A stretch of DNA of 64,000 nucleotides from Clostridium_AM sp900759715 (lineage in GTDB: Bacteria; Bacillota; Clostridia; Clostridiales; Clostridiaceae). The position numbers and the translations under genes were made by a program. Where the stretch lies: NCBI GenBank assembly GCA_900759715.1, contig CAAEXF010000091.1, positions 1 through 64,000 of the forward strand, read 5' to 3'. Shown piece by piece: positions 17,891 to 25,762 of the stretch. The notes below the pieces were generated by a model. It worked only from the letters and a program-made list of their open reading frames with translations. It was not told the origin of the DNA and searched no databases. Positions within the stretch are counted from its first letter, which is position 1. The number at the start of each line of letters is the position of its first letter.

Positions 17891-17926
17891 GAAACTACTG
17901 TGACCAGTTAAATCTACAGTAGTTTC
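17891..17926. other. Perfect 11-bp hairpin upstream of the NA37 gene
   Basis: GAAACTACTGT and ACAGTAGTTTC pair around a 14-base loop. The A-run before it makes it a terminator on the minus strand, while on the plus strand it is a leader hairpin about 90 bases before the start codon. Either role would limit transcription across this gene pair. Confidence 0.55.
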
Positions 17927-18017
17927 ATTACACATTATGTACTTGCAAGAATCTATGCCTCTATTATATAGTAATGTTCTTGGAAGTACAAGAATATTAT
18001 TCATGGAGGGATTTATT

Positions 18018-19034
18018 ATGAATTTTTCGGGCGTTATTAATATAAATAAAGTAATTGTACATATTTTGAATCAGGAGGAGAAATCTCATAAATTAAGTGA
18101 TTTTGAGCTTACTACAAACGAAAAACTTAATAACTTAATTATTAAACATATTACTACATCTATTAAGCACGATTCAAGAAGGTTTGCAAAATTTAATAGA
18201 AATCAAAACATAGTTTATAAAAGTTGTATTAATATATTAAGTAAACCAGATGATTTCGTTGAGGAATCAAAAAATATTTCTCGTCAACTATTTTTGGCAA
18301 TGAAAGGAACTAATGCATCCTCAGCCAATCTTTTAATTGTTCAGTATAGTCATGGAGAAGAACAAGCTGTGGCTATACTCAAGTTGGATTTTGATGATAG
18401 CTTTCATACTGAAGAGAAAAAAGAAGGTGAAAAAACTAAGATTGAAGTCAAAATAGATGGAGCTAGTTTTAATAAAAGGCAAAAGTTACAAAAATGTTCT
18501 TTTGTATATGAAGATATATTAGAAAATGAAGAATCTGAAATAGTTATATTAGATAAGCAAATTGAAGATGTAAGTAACTATTTTGGAAGTACATTTTTAG
18601 ATTGTGTTCTATCTAATAATGATAAAACTAATACTAAAAACATGATAAATGAGGTTGTTAATTTTATTAATGAAAAATATGAAAAAAGCCCAAAGAAACA
18701 GATAGCTAAGACATACGAAATAACTAGCTTCTTTCAGGTTAACCCGAATTTTGAATTAGATAGCATGTTAAATAGAGTATTTGATGAAGAAGATATCAAG
18801 GATGAATTTAAAAATAAAATTCAAAATAATAAATTAGATTATACTTTTACTGTAGACATGCCTACAGTAGAAAAACATTTAAAAGGTAGATCCATTATTA
18901 CCGAAAATGGAATTTTACTAAAGGGGCAAGCATCTCTATTTAATAGTAAAGATATAGATATAAGTGATGAATATGATGGCGGATATGTTGATATAATTAT
19001 AAAGAAGGTAAAGATAAAAGATAATAAATTTTAA
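18018..19034 (+). CDS. Nucleoid-associated protein (NA37/YejK family)
   Basis: A 338-residue protein of the 37-kDa nucleoid-associated family, recognised from KVIVHILNQEEKSHKLSDFE at the start, VILDKQIEDVSNYFGSTFLD in the middle and GIGL-like RSIITENGILLKG near the end. Members bind DNA; many lie on mobile elements. The start is set at ATG 18018 because GGAGGG (18005-18010) stands before it; the open frame reaches back to 17937 without a ribosome site. The next gene follows after 24 bases, so they form a pair. A defence or superinfection-related role is inferred from position only. Confidence 0.75.
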   Translation: MNFSGVININKVIVHILNQEEKSHKLSDFELTTNEKLNNLIIKHITTSIKHDSRRFAKFNRNQNIVYKSCINILSKPDDFVEESKNISRQLFLAMKGTNASSANLLIVQYSHGEEQAVAILKLDFDDSFHTEEKKEGEKTKIEVKIDGASFNKRQKLQKCSFVYEDILENEESEIVILDKQIEDVSNYFGSTFLDCVLSNNDKTNTKNMINEVVNFINEKYEKSPKKQIAKTYEITSFFQVNPNFELDSMLNRVFDEEDIKDEFKNKIQNNKLDYTFTVDMPTVEKHLKGRSIITENGILLKGQASLFNSKDIDISDEYDGGYVDIIIKKVKIKDNKF

Positions 19035-19058
19035 GTGAAATTAGAGGAGGAGAGTATT

Positions 19059-20573
19059 ATGAATAGTTTCTATGATTTAATAGATTCATTAGAAGCCTTA
19101 GGTTATTATACTGAAGAAACTGATGACATATTTAGTATAAATTTTAACTATAATGAAGAATTAAGTGCTTTTATTGAATTCAGTTATCTTAATAAACTAA
19201 AAAATATGTTTTCAGAATGTATGAATTTATATATTTCTTCCTCAATAAATAATGAAATAGATATTTTTGAATTTTTAGAAGATGAAGATGAACTAGAAGA
19301 TGAACTTAGAAGCATAAAAATTAATTCTAGTAAGTTCAAATTAATTTTAAATAAAGATACTTTTATAAAGAAGAAGTTTGGTACATTAAAGAATAGTAAT
19401 TTACTATTCTTTGTTAATGAAAGTTCTTTGTTAGATTATCTAAATAAGGATATATACGAACTAGAGAATAAAGTTTTTAATAAGGATAAAAACAATGCTT
19501 TTGTTTTGGGAAATTCAAAAACATTTCTGAAAAATGATTATTTAATGATAACTAATATGCAAAGGGAGAATTTCACAATTGAAATATCAGATTTTGATGA
19601 CAGTCCTATTAACATAAATACTAAAAAAATTATAGATATTAGAAATGAATTATGTAATTGGATTAATGGAACAAAGTGGCTATGTCCAGACTATATGTAT
19701 TTTGATTTTAAAAACTCTAATTTTATATTTAATTCAAAATTAAGAAATATACTTTTAAAGCATTGTGTATATATAAGCACTGCATTTATTGCAAATTACA
19801 CTAATGTTGATGAACAGACAGGTATACTATTTAGTAACATAAATGGTAGTAAAAAAATAACAGTAGAATATAAAGATGATGTCGAATATGATATTGAAAT
19901 GGTTAGATATATTTTTTCACAGTATAAGTGGGTTTATGAGAGTAATAGCTCAGATAAAATTGGAATACTAAGACATACAATTAGCATGTTTTTATGCGAT
20001 GAATGCAAATATTCATGCTATGAATTAATGATAAATAAAGCCGAAGATATTTATTACTCTACATGTAAAACTTTTGATAATTACTTAAATGGTAAGGTAA
20101 AAGAGTATTTTGAAGAACAACATAAGTTTAGAGAGATGCTATCAAACAAATGCAAAGACATTACTAATGAAATTGAATCTATAATAGAAACAATGAATAA
20201 GAATTTTCTAACATCTATTGGAGTTATATTGGCAGGTGCAATAGGTTATGTTGCAAAATCTAATATTTATATATTAAAAGTTTCTATAATTTTATATGGA
20301 TTATTTATGTTAGCTAATGCGATTTTTTATATACCTTTTTATAAGCTTAAGGTTAACGAGATTGTTTCTGATTATAATGAACATGTTGAAACTTTTAAAA
20401 AGTTTCTTGGAGAAAAAGGAATGCCCGATGAAAAACGAATTGTATGTATTAAACAAAAATTTTATGTTTATTGGAAAAGATTAGTATGGATTAATATATT
20501 ATTAGTCTTGTCATCATTTGCTGGAGCATTTTATACTAAGCAAATTATAGATGTGATAAAAAAAGTACTTTGA
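19059..20573 (+). CDS. Unknown 504-residue protein with C-terminal membrane anchor
   Basis: No family is recognised. A soluble part of about 380 residues, acidic near residues 65-85 (DEDELEDELRS), contains clustered cysteines (FLCDECKYSCYEL). It leads into a helix and three hydrophobic segments at about 390-410, 415-440 and 477-497. The ATG 19059 has AGAGGAGGAG before it; an upstream in-frame GTG at 19035 is less likely. It is coupled to the NA37 gene. A membrane partner for a DNA-binding protein is an unusual pair in a prophage end region. Confidence 0.75.
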   Translation: MNSFYDLIDSLEALGYYTEETDDIFSINFNYNEELSAFIEFSYLNKLKNMFSECMNLYISSSINNEIDIFEFLEDEDELEDELRSIKINSSKFKLILNKDTFIKKKFGTLKNSNLLFFVNESSLLDYLNKDIYELENKVFNKDKNNAFVLGNSKTFLKNDYLMITNMQRENFTIEISDFDDSPININTKKIIDIRNELCNWINGTKWLCPDYMYFDFKNSNFIFNSKLRNILLKHCVYISTAFIANYTNVDEQTGILFSNINGSKKITVEYKDDVEYDIEMVRYIFSQYKWVYESNSSDKIGILRHTISMFLCDECKYSCYELMINKAEDIYYSTCKTFDNYLNGKVKEYFEEQHKFREMLSNKCKDITNEIESIIETMNKNFLTSIGVILAGAIGYVAKSNIYILKVSIILYGLFMLANAIFYIPFYKLKVNEIVSDYNEHVETFKKFLGEKGMPDEKRIVCIKQKFYVYWKRLVWINILLVLSSFAGAFYTKQIIDVIKKVL

Positions 20574-20602
20574 ATAAGCTCAGGAAATTGGGCTTATTCT
20601 TA
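20572..20602 (+). terminator. Terminator after the NA37 pair
   Basis: GAATAAGC (20572-20579) pairs with GCTTATTC (20592-20599), overlapping the stop codon. A weaker AGCTGG/CCAGCT hairpin follows at 20614-20632. Confidence 0.5.
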
Positions 20603-20778
20603 TGCAAAAAATAAGCTGGCACTAAACCAGCTGTATAAGATTAGTAAAGGAAGCATCCCAATATGGGAATACACATTAAATTATAACCACTTTAATGTAG
20701 GTTAAGCAATGTTATATAAATTTTATAATAATTATTCTATAATTGAATAAACTATTTATGAATATCCTAACTCCTATT

Positions 20779-20853
20779 TCATAAGGAACTTTATTATAGC
20801 AATAATAAGTCCTGCATTCTTTTAATCAAGAGTGTAGGACTTGTTAGCTTTAC
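20779..20853. repeat. 75-bp direct repeat with internal hairpin, copy 1
   Basis: The stretch starting ATAAGGAACTTTATTATAGC contains a hairpin (AGTCCTGCATTCTT against AAGAGTGTAGGACT). A second copy is at 21772-21842. The two copies are about 85 percent identical by eye and keep the hairpin. They bracket the minus-strand small genes 20862-21685. Confidence 0.65.
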
Positions 20854-20861
20854 AAATAGAA

Positions 20862-21101
20862 CTATGCGTACTTATCTGTTTCTTCATCGGTTGTTTTAAC
20901 ATGTGAATTTTCAACAACTGGCTTTCTCCAATATTGTCCTGTCCTTGTATCTAATAAAACTATATTTTTTTCATCCATCTTAATCATTTGATATACCCCA
21001 GTTTCACTATTTTCACTGATTCTTAAAATATACCTTCCAAGTATAATACTTGCACATAACATAGATACCCCTATTATTACTGCCGACAGTATAATATACA
21101 T
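20862..21101 (-). CDS. Small single-pass membrane protein, 79 residues
   Basis: An N-terminal membrane segment (residues 2-24, IILSAVIIGVSMLCASIILG) is followed by a short soluble part with NIVLLDTRTGQYWRKP and a hydrophilic tail. A GGGAGGG ribosome site precedes the ATG at 21101. No known family is recognised. It is the last of three minus-strand genes for small membrane proteins in the accessory zone. Confidence 0.6.
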   Translation of the reverse strand: MYIILSAVIIGVSMLCASIILGRYILRISENSETGVYQMIKMDEKNIVLLDTRTGQYWRKPVVENSHVKTTDEETDKYA

Positions 21102-21184
21102 TTATATTAGCCCTCCCATCAAAAATTTACTTATAACCGATTCTATAAATCTATAATTAATGAACAATATAAGAAGAATCCGAA

Positions 21185-21388
21185 TTAATTTGGCCTCTCG
21201 CTTTTTTCTTTCTTATCACTTAATATCAGTGAAACTATGAGATATGTTAAAAGCATAATTAATAAAATGTCCCATTGAATACGTGAGAATGAACCATATT
21301 TTATTAATGATATAACAATAAAAGTAATAAACATAATAATAAGATTGATAACTATACTTTTAAAGGATTTTTTTGTTGGTACTTTCAT
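21185..21388 (-). CDS. Small two-helix membrane protein, 67 residues
   Basis: Two membrane segments (about residues 11-27 and 39-56) between basic ends (MKVPTKKSFKS and DKKEKSERPN). AAAGGTGATTAGT precedes the ATG. No family is recognised. It lies between two other small membrane-protein genes on the same strand, separated by short gaps, so a shared function is possible but not shown. Confidence 0.6.
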   Translation of the reverse strand: MKVPTKKSFKSIVINLIIMFITFIVISLIKYGSFSRIQWDILLIMLLTYLIVSLILSDKKEKSERPN

Positions 21389-21529
21389 TACTAATCACCT
21401 TTTTCTTATAATTTTCTATAATTGATATACACGTATTGAACAATATAAAATATGTATGGCTTTTAAAAAATCGTATATTCACTTGAAGCGTAATTTAAAA
21501 ACATTTAATACTAATCCTATGTAAAACCT

Positions 21530-21685
21530 TTATTTTTTATCAGATATAACTAGACAAAAGGTTGCTATTGGTCCGAGGAGCAAAGACAGTAGAAACCAAT
21601 TAAGACCAGACCTGTTTTTACCTTGAGCAAGTCCTGCATTAATCAGCGATAAGGTTCCCCATCCAGCATAAAACTCTTTATCCAT
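21530..21685 (-). CDS. Small membrane protein, 51 residues
   Basis: Read from ATG 21685 with a perfect ATAGGAGGTTAGT ribosome site: it starts MDKEFYAGWGTLSLINAGLA and has one strongly hydrophobic helix (WFLLSLLLGPIATFCLVIS) ending in DKK. Small proteins of this GWG...LLGP type are found in Firmicute prophages and plasmids; their role is unknown. Upstream of it lies a perfect inverted repeat ATTCGTA/TACGAAT (21707-21726). Confidence 0.6.
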   Translation of the reverse strand: MDKEFYAGWGTLSLINAGLAQGKNRSGLNWFLLSLLLGPIATFCLVISDKK

Positions 21686-21771
21686 ACTAACCTCCTATAA
21701 CAAAAATTCGTACTAATCTACGAATATAACTTTATGTATTAATACAATTATACAAGCTTTGCCAATACAAA

Positions 21772-21842
21772 TAAAGGAATTTTATTATAGCAATAAATAG
21801 TCCTACATTCTTTTAAATAAGAGTGTAGGACTTGCTAGTTTC
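21772..21842. repeat. 75-bp direct repeat with internal hairpin, copy 2
   Basis: Second copy of the repeat at 20779-20853, with GTCCTACATTCTT pairing with AAGAGTGTAGGAC. A related core, AAGGAATTTCATTATAGCAA, also occurs alone at 61584-61603. Confidence 0.65.
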
Positions 21843-21857
21843 ACAATATTAAGAAAA

Positions 21858-21964
21858 TTGCTATTTTTTTATATTTATGATATACTGATATGACAGTTAT
21901 AAAACAATTTATTCTAAATATCTTAATATTAAGCATCGTACCACCATTATAAAGGTGGTTTTTT
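21858..21964 (+). ncRNA. Putative small RNA: promoter and terminator with no frame
   Basis: TTGCTA (21858-21863), 17 bases, TATACT (21881-21886) makes a good promoter. About 50 bases later an ACCACC/GGTGGT hairpin (21940-21959) with TTTTTT forms a terminator. No open frame of useful length lies between. A transcript of roughly 70-75 nt is predicted. It could also be a short leader of the gene at 22083. Confidence 0.4.
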
Positions 21965-22082
21965 ACTTAATAACAATCTCATAGTCATTGCTCTGATAGT
22001 CCCGTCTATTATAGCCTAACTTTATCATTGCATTAAGAATCCAGGTGAAGATTCTATTATAATAAAAAGGAGAACTTTTATT

Positions 22083-22634
22083 GTGAAAAAAAATTATGAT
22101 GTGAAAAAAAATTATAAAATGAAAAGGTCAATATCTGTAAACATGTTTATTTCAGAATTTGGAGAAAATTTCTCTGAGCACATGAAAAAAAAGCTGTTAG
22201 AACTAAAAACAAGATGTGTTTTGACTAGGGGAGATGATAAATATAAGCTTGATTTAAAACACGTAGAACACACACAATATAGTTGTAATTCTCAAGGAGA
22301 ATTAAGTTCATGCCAAAAAGAATATGCTTTTAGTGAATTTATAATTAATGATGAAGTATTATATTTTTCAGAAAAATGTATGGAAAATAATACTGTAATG
22401 CAATCTCCAATTGTAGATAGGATATACAGTTCTTTGGACAACGAACACATTGCCTATGATGAAACTATTAATGCAAAAAAAATAGATGATAGTAATATTG
22501 ACTATATAGTTGATTCAATACTAACTGTTTGTCCACAAGTATCCCAAGCATATCTTGACATTATAAAAGGAATGACTTCGCGTTCAGAAGATAAATTTAA
22601 AAATACTTATAATAGTAAAAGAAGTTATCTCTAA
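22083..22634 (+). CDS. Unknown 183-residue protein, GTG start
   Basis: No family is recognised. The protein has a basic lysine-rich start, then a beta-rich body with HVEHTQYSCNSQGELSSCQK and a C-terminal helical part. There are six or so cysteines but no clear metal-binding array. The GTG at 22083 has AAAAAGGAGAAC before it. It stands alone between the putative small RNA and a long gene-poor stretch, in the accessory zone. Confidence 0.55.
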   Translation: MKKNYDVKKNYKMKRSISVNMFISEFGENFSEHMKKKLLELKTRCVLTRGDDKYKLDLKHVEHTQYSCNSQGELSSCQKEYAFSEFIINDEVLYFSEKCMENNTVMQSPIVDRIYSSLDNEHIAYDETINAKKIDDSNIDYIVDSILTVCPQVSQAYLDIIKGMTSRSEDKFKNTYNSKRSYL

Positions 22635-23418
22635 GATATAATTAAATTATTCTATTGAAGCTAAACTGCTTAATTATACTTTACTATTTAGTTTATTGAA
22701 AAATGACATTTCCATTAAGTACCACTTGTTCTTTTATATCAGATGAGCTATACTAAATTAGTTATATAAAACAATCTTGACTATAGATAGTAGCAAGGTA
22801 CAATTTGTAAAATCAAAGTTATTTCAAATATTAGAGTTATATAAAATTAGAAAATTGATGAAACTTTCAATACGCAATTCTTAGAGTCTTCACTTTACAC
22901 CTTCTAATTTAATCCCTAATTTTTAGAATTTTGTTCTAGTCTTGTACTAAATACTTTCAAAGCATCATACTAACATGCTTTTGTTGCCACATCTATATAG
23001 GAATTATTAGGAGGTACTAAAATGAATTCAAAAGAAATATTTATAATAACTGAAGATGTTATTGAAGAATGTCTATCTGAATGCTTAGATCAATAATGTA
23101 TAGGAAGAGCTATCAACACCAATCAAGGTACTGATAGTTTTTTTATTTTTAGTATCTGCATCATTTTTGTATCCTTTATATCTAAAGTATAAATTTGCTC
23201 AAATAAATATCCTACTGCTCAACCATCTCCACCTAAGCTTATGAAACGGCAAGCAATCTGTACATAAAAGAAATCAAAATAAAAAGATATTTCTAGCCTC
23301 TATTTCCTCGCATATTCAATTTTTATGATAACCTCGTCTAAAATTACAAATATGACTTTATGTATTAATATAATTATATAGTTTTCACCAACCAACCCAT
23401 TAAAACCACTTGATATTG
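22635..23418. other. Gene-poor accessory stretch
   Basis: An AGGAGGTACT ribosome site and ATG at 23024 open only a nine-codon frame; the following bases stay open in another frame to 23096 and a terminator stands at 23109-23144, so this looks like a decayed short gene. A leader-like 50-bp stretch at 23347-23397 resembles 21719-21770. Nothing else is seen. Confidence 0.45.
23109..23144 (+). terminator. Terminator in the gene-poor stretch
   Basis: CTATCA (23110-23115) pairs with TGATAG (23132-23137), with an inner ACC/GGT, followed by TTTTTTTATTTTT. Confidence 0.6.
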
Positions 23419-23532
23419 TTACTTTTCTTTTTCGCTTTCAAACTTTCTCTTAGCTTCTTCAACCGGGCAGGTCTCAAATTCTTTATCTGTACGCATTAAG
23501 CATTTTTTGAATTCACAATTCTCGCAATTCAA
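23419..23532 (-). CDS. Small cysteine-rich protein, 37 residues, TTG start
   Basis: Read from TTG 23532: MNCENCEFKKCLMRTDKEF, then TCPVEEAKRKF and a charged tail. Four cysteines (Cys-x-x-Cys, then two more) suggest a small zinc site. GAAGGGAG lies upstream. Short proteins of this MNCENCEF type are seen in clostridial mobile DNA; function unknown. Confidence 0.5.
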   Translation of the reverse strand: MNCENCEFKKCLMRTDKEFETCPVEEAKRKFESEKEK

Positions 23533-23550
23533 TTTTTAAAACTCCCTTCA

Positions 23551-23640
23551 CTAAGCTTTTATTATATATAAATTATAAACTAAAAAAGCTACTAACAAAA
23601 TATATACAATTATATCAATAGCTAAAATATTATTCCACAA
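23551..23640 (-). CDS. Possible 29-residue membrane peptide, TTG start
   Basis: From TTG 23640 with TAGGAGT close upstream: a single hydrophobic helix (ILAIDIIVYILLVAFLVYNL). Its start overlaps the end of the 33-residue frame upstream and it ends 18 bases before the cysteine-rich gene. Very short, so weakly supported. Confidence 0.3.
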   Translation of the reverse strand: MWNNILAIDIIVYILLVAFLVYNLYIIKA

Positions 23641-23723
23641 ATAACTCCTATAGCAAAAATACAAGCTATAGTTAAAAGTACATCTATTCTTATATAACTT
23701 TTGGAACTTTTCAATAAGATCAT
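23622..23723 (-). CDS. Possible 33-residue membrane peptide
   Basis: From ATG 23723: a basic start (MILLKSSKSYIRID) and one hydrophobic helix (VLLTIACIFAIGVICGIIF). The ribosome site is weak. It would be the first of three overlapping or adjacent tiny minus-strand genes ending with the cysteine-rich protein. Confidence 0.3.
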   Translation of the reverse strand: MILLKSSKSYIRIDVLLTIACIFAIGVICGIIF

Positions 23724-23798
23724 CTCATTTAAAATGTTGACAATAAAAGGGAATTATAAACATCTTATTAAATATAAATGAGAATGTTTTTCATTTGC

Positions 23799-23827
23799 TT
23801 GATTATCGAACGTATGTTCTGTATAAT
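23799..23827 (+). promoter_or_regulatory. Promoter with embedded LexA (SOS) box
   Basis: TTGATT (23799-23804), 17 bases, TATAAT (23822-23827). The spacer carries CGAACGTATGTTCT (23807-23820), which matches the Gram-positive LexA consensus CGAAC-N4-GTTCG except for its last base. LexA bound here would block polymerase, so the gene downstream should be damage-inducible. Confidence 0.7.
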
Positions 23828-23883
23828 AAAAGTGAAATGGAAAAATATATTTATATTATTTTGAATTTTAGGGGGAATAGGAA

Positions 23884-24176
23884 ATGGCTAATGTAATACT
23901 AAAAGATGAACAGCAACAGCTAATAAAGTGTTGGGGGGAAGATATAGAAGAGGAGGGGAACAAAACAAAAAATACTTATCCTACATAGTTAAAAAAGAAA
24001 ACTTTGAGAGTATAAAAAAATATATAAGTGATAGCAAAGTTGATTTAAAAAAGTATGATTATGTAGAAATCATCTATGACCAGTTAGCGCAAAAAATAAT
24101 ATTCGATTTTAATTCTGAATCAGGTGATGAAGATATAGTTGAAACCAGCTTGGCACTTTATATTGTTCTAAAATAA
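23884..24176 (+). CDS. SOS-controlled gene in two frames (-1 shift or frameshift mutation)
   Basis: The ATG at 23884, behind GGGGGAATAGGAA, opens a 34-codon frame (MANVILKDEQQQLIKCWGED...) that stops at 23986. A second frame at -1 continues to 24176 with KYLSYIVKKENFESIKKYIS and DYVEIIYDQLAQKIIF and lacks a credible start of its own. An in-phase A AAA AAT heptamer (23967-23973) sits exactly where a -1 slip would join them, giving about 97 residues. A lost G in the G4 run at 23955-23958 would explain it equally well. The family is not recognised. Confidence 0.5.
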
Positions 24177-24232
24177 AATTCTACTATTCTTTTCAGATGG
24201 TGTACCATACGAAAAAGGACAGAGATAATTTT

Positions 24233-24266
24233 AAAAGCATAGAGCAGCGAGTTCTATGCTTTTTTT
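24233..24266 (+). terminator. Terminator after the SOS-controlled gene
   Basis: AAAAGCATAGA (24233-24243) pairs with TCTATGCTTTT (24253-24263), followed by more T. Strong bidirectional look. Confidence 0.75.
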
Positions 24267-24369
24267 AAATTATTTGAAAAATATATAGGAAAGGATGTAT
24301 TATATATAATGTAGTAAGTTAATTATGAAGATACATTAGCTTATATAAAATAATAATTAGGGTGAAGTT

Positions 24370-25593
24370 ATGAGGGGGAAGAAAGATCAACAAAGAATTT
24401 CAAAAAATGCAGTACTATATTTTTATACTATAGCATTTTATTATATATCCTTGGGAGCTTTCAGTATGCTTCAAGGAATATACATAAAAGAGTTAAATTT
24501 AGGAGAGAGCTTTCTAGGTCTAATATTAAGTTCAAGAATATTAGCTACAGCGGCCTTTTCAATTCCAGGTGCTGTAATTGTTAATCGATGGGGAAAGAAA
24601 AAGGCGATACTTCTTGGAGTCTTTTTAGTTCCTGTAACATCAATGCTTCAAGGATATTTTGAAAATAGCTTATTAATGATAATATTTGCTGTTATACAGG
24701 GATGTGCCATGGCTTTTTTAATGGTTGCAGAGGGGCCTTTTTTTATGGAAAACGGAACTCCAAATAACAGGTTGAAACTTTTTAGTTATTCTTTTGCGGA
24801 TAACGTTTTTGCAACTATGATAGGATATTTTATTTTTGGACATGTTTCTGAAAAGCTGAATATAGTTATGGGCTCTATAGTTTCTCTAAAATATTCAATA
24901 GTTTTCTCTGCTTTGATGGGCCTAGTAGCCTGTATATTTGCAGCAATGATTAAAGATAAGAAAATAGCAGTTCAGAAAGCAGAAAGTAATTTTTATAAGA
25001 ATGCTGTAAGTATTATAAAGGAGAAAGGTCCACTGAAATTTATTATATATAACTTTATAATAGGTTTTGGAGCAGGTCTTGTGGTACCATATTTTAATGT
25101 GTATTTAAAGTATAAGGTAAATGCAAGTACAGATCAAATAGGAATAATTATGTCTTTATCCCAGGCAGCAATGGGAATAGGGGGACTTGTAACCCCTATA
25201 ATGGCACAAAAATATGGAAAGGTTAAGACTATAATAGTCTGTCAAATAGTTTCTGTTCCATTTTTGATGCTCATAGCAATACCTCCATCATTAATAGTTG
25301 TATCTCTTGCATTATTTGTCAGGAATGCTTTAATGAATATGTCCGGGCCAATAGTAAATAATATGGCTATGGAATTAGTACAAGAACATCAAAGATCTGT
25401 CTTTGCAAGTATAAATAATATATCTAGTAATTTGAGCAGAGCATTAAGTGCTGTTATAGCGGGATTTATAATGAAATATTTCGCTAACGGATATGAGATA
25501 CCATACTTTATAACTGCTGTTATGTATGTTGCAGCTACATTATACTTTTATAAGTCTTTTAAGACATTTGATGCCAAAGCTAAGCAGTTATAA
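24370..25593 (+). CDS. MFS transporter
   Basis: A 407-residue integral membrane protein with about 12 hydrophobic segments and the major-facilitator loop motif NRWGKKKAIL between segments 2 and 3. The central loop (about residues 193-218, KDKKIAVQKAESNFYKN) divides the two six-helix halves; the repeat QKYGKVKTI marks the equivalent loop of the second half. It would export or import a small solute by ion coupling; substrate unknown, a drug-efflux-type role is possible. Start at ATG 24370 behind AGGGTGAAGTT. It is the first clearly chromosomal gene after the accessory zone. Confidence 0.85.
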   Translation: MRGKKDQQRISKNAVLYFYTIAFYYISLGAFSMLQGIYIKELNLGESFLGLILSSRILATAAFSIPGAVIVNRWGKKKAILLGVFLVPVTSMLQGYFENSLLMIIFAVIQGCAMAFLMVAEGPFFMENGTPNNRLKLFSYSFADNVFATMIGYFIFGHVSEKLNIVMGSIVSLKYSIVFSALMGLVACIFAAMIKDKKIAVQKAESNFYKNAVSIIKEKGPLKFIIYNFIIGFGAGLVVPYFNVYLKYKVNASTDQIGIIMSLSQAAMGIGGLVTPIMAQKYGKVKTIIVCQIVSVPFLMLIAIPPSLIVVSLALFVRNALMNMSGPIVNNMAMELVQEHQRSVFASINNISSNLSRALSAVIAGFIMKYFANGYEIPYFITAVMYVAATLYFYKSFKTFDAKAKQL

Positions 25594-25762
25594 CTTATAG
25601 GTAAAAAGCTGAAAGTTAATTTCCTATGATAGAAACCATTAGTTTAAAAGAATTTAAAATTAATATAATAAAAGTATAAACTAGAAGGTGAAAATGTTAT
25701 ATAATATAGCTTGATATAAAAAATACATCAGTAAAAATCAAAGCTACTAAAGGAGCAGGAGA

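Noticed and set aside
23024..23096. A 24-residue peptide gene with a good ribosome site
   Set aside because: On careful reading the ATG frame stops after nine codons; the longer open stretch is in another frame. It is at most a decayed gene.
17775..24369. A prophage right attachment site
   Set aside because: No tRNA gene, integrase or clear duplicate of left-end sequence is in view. The left end of the prophage is outside the window, so no att pair can be tested.
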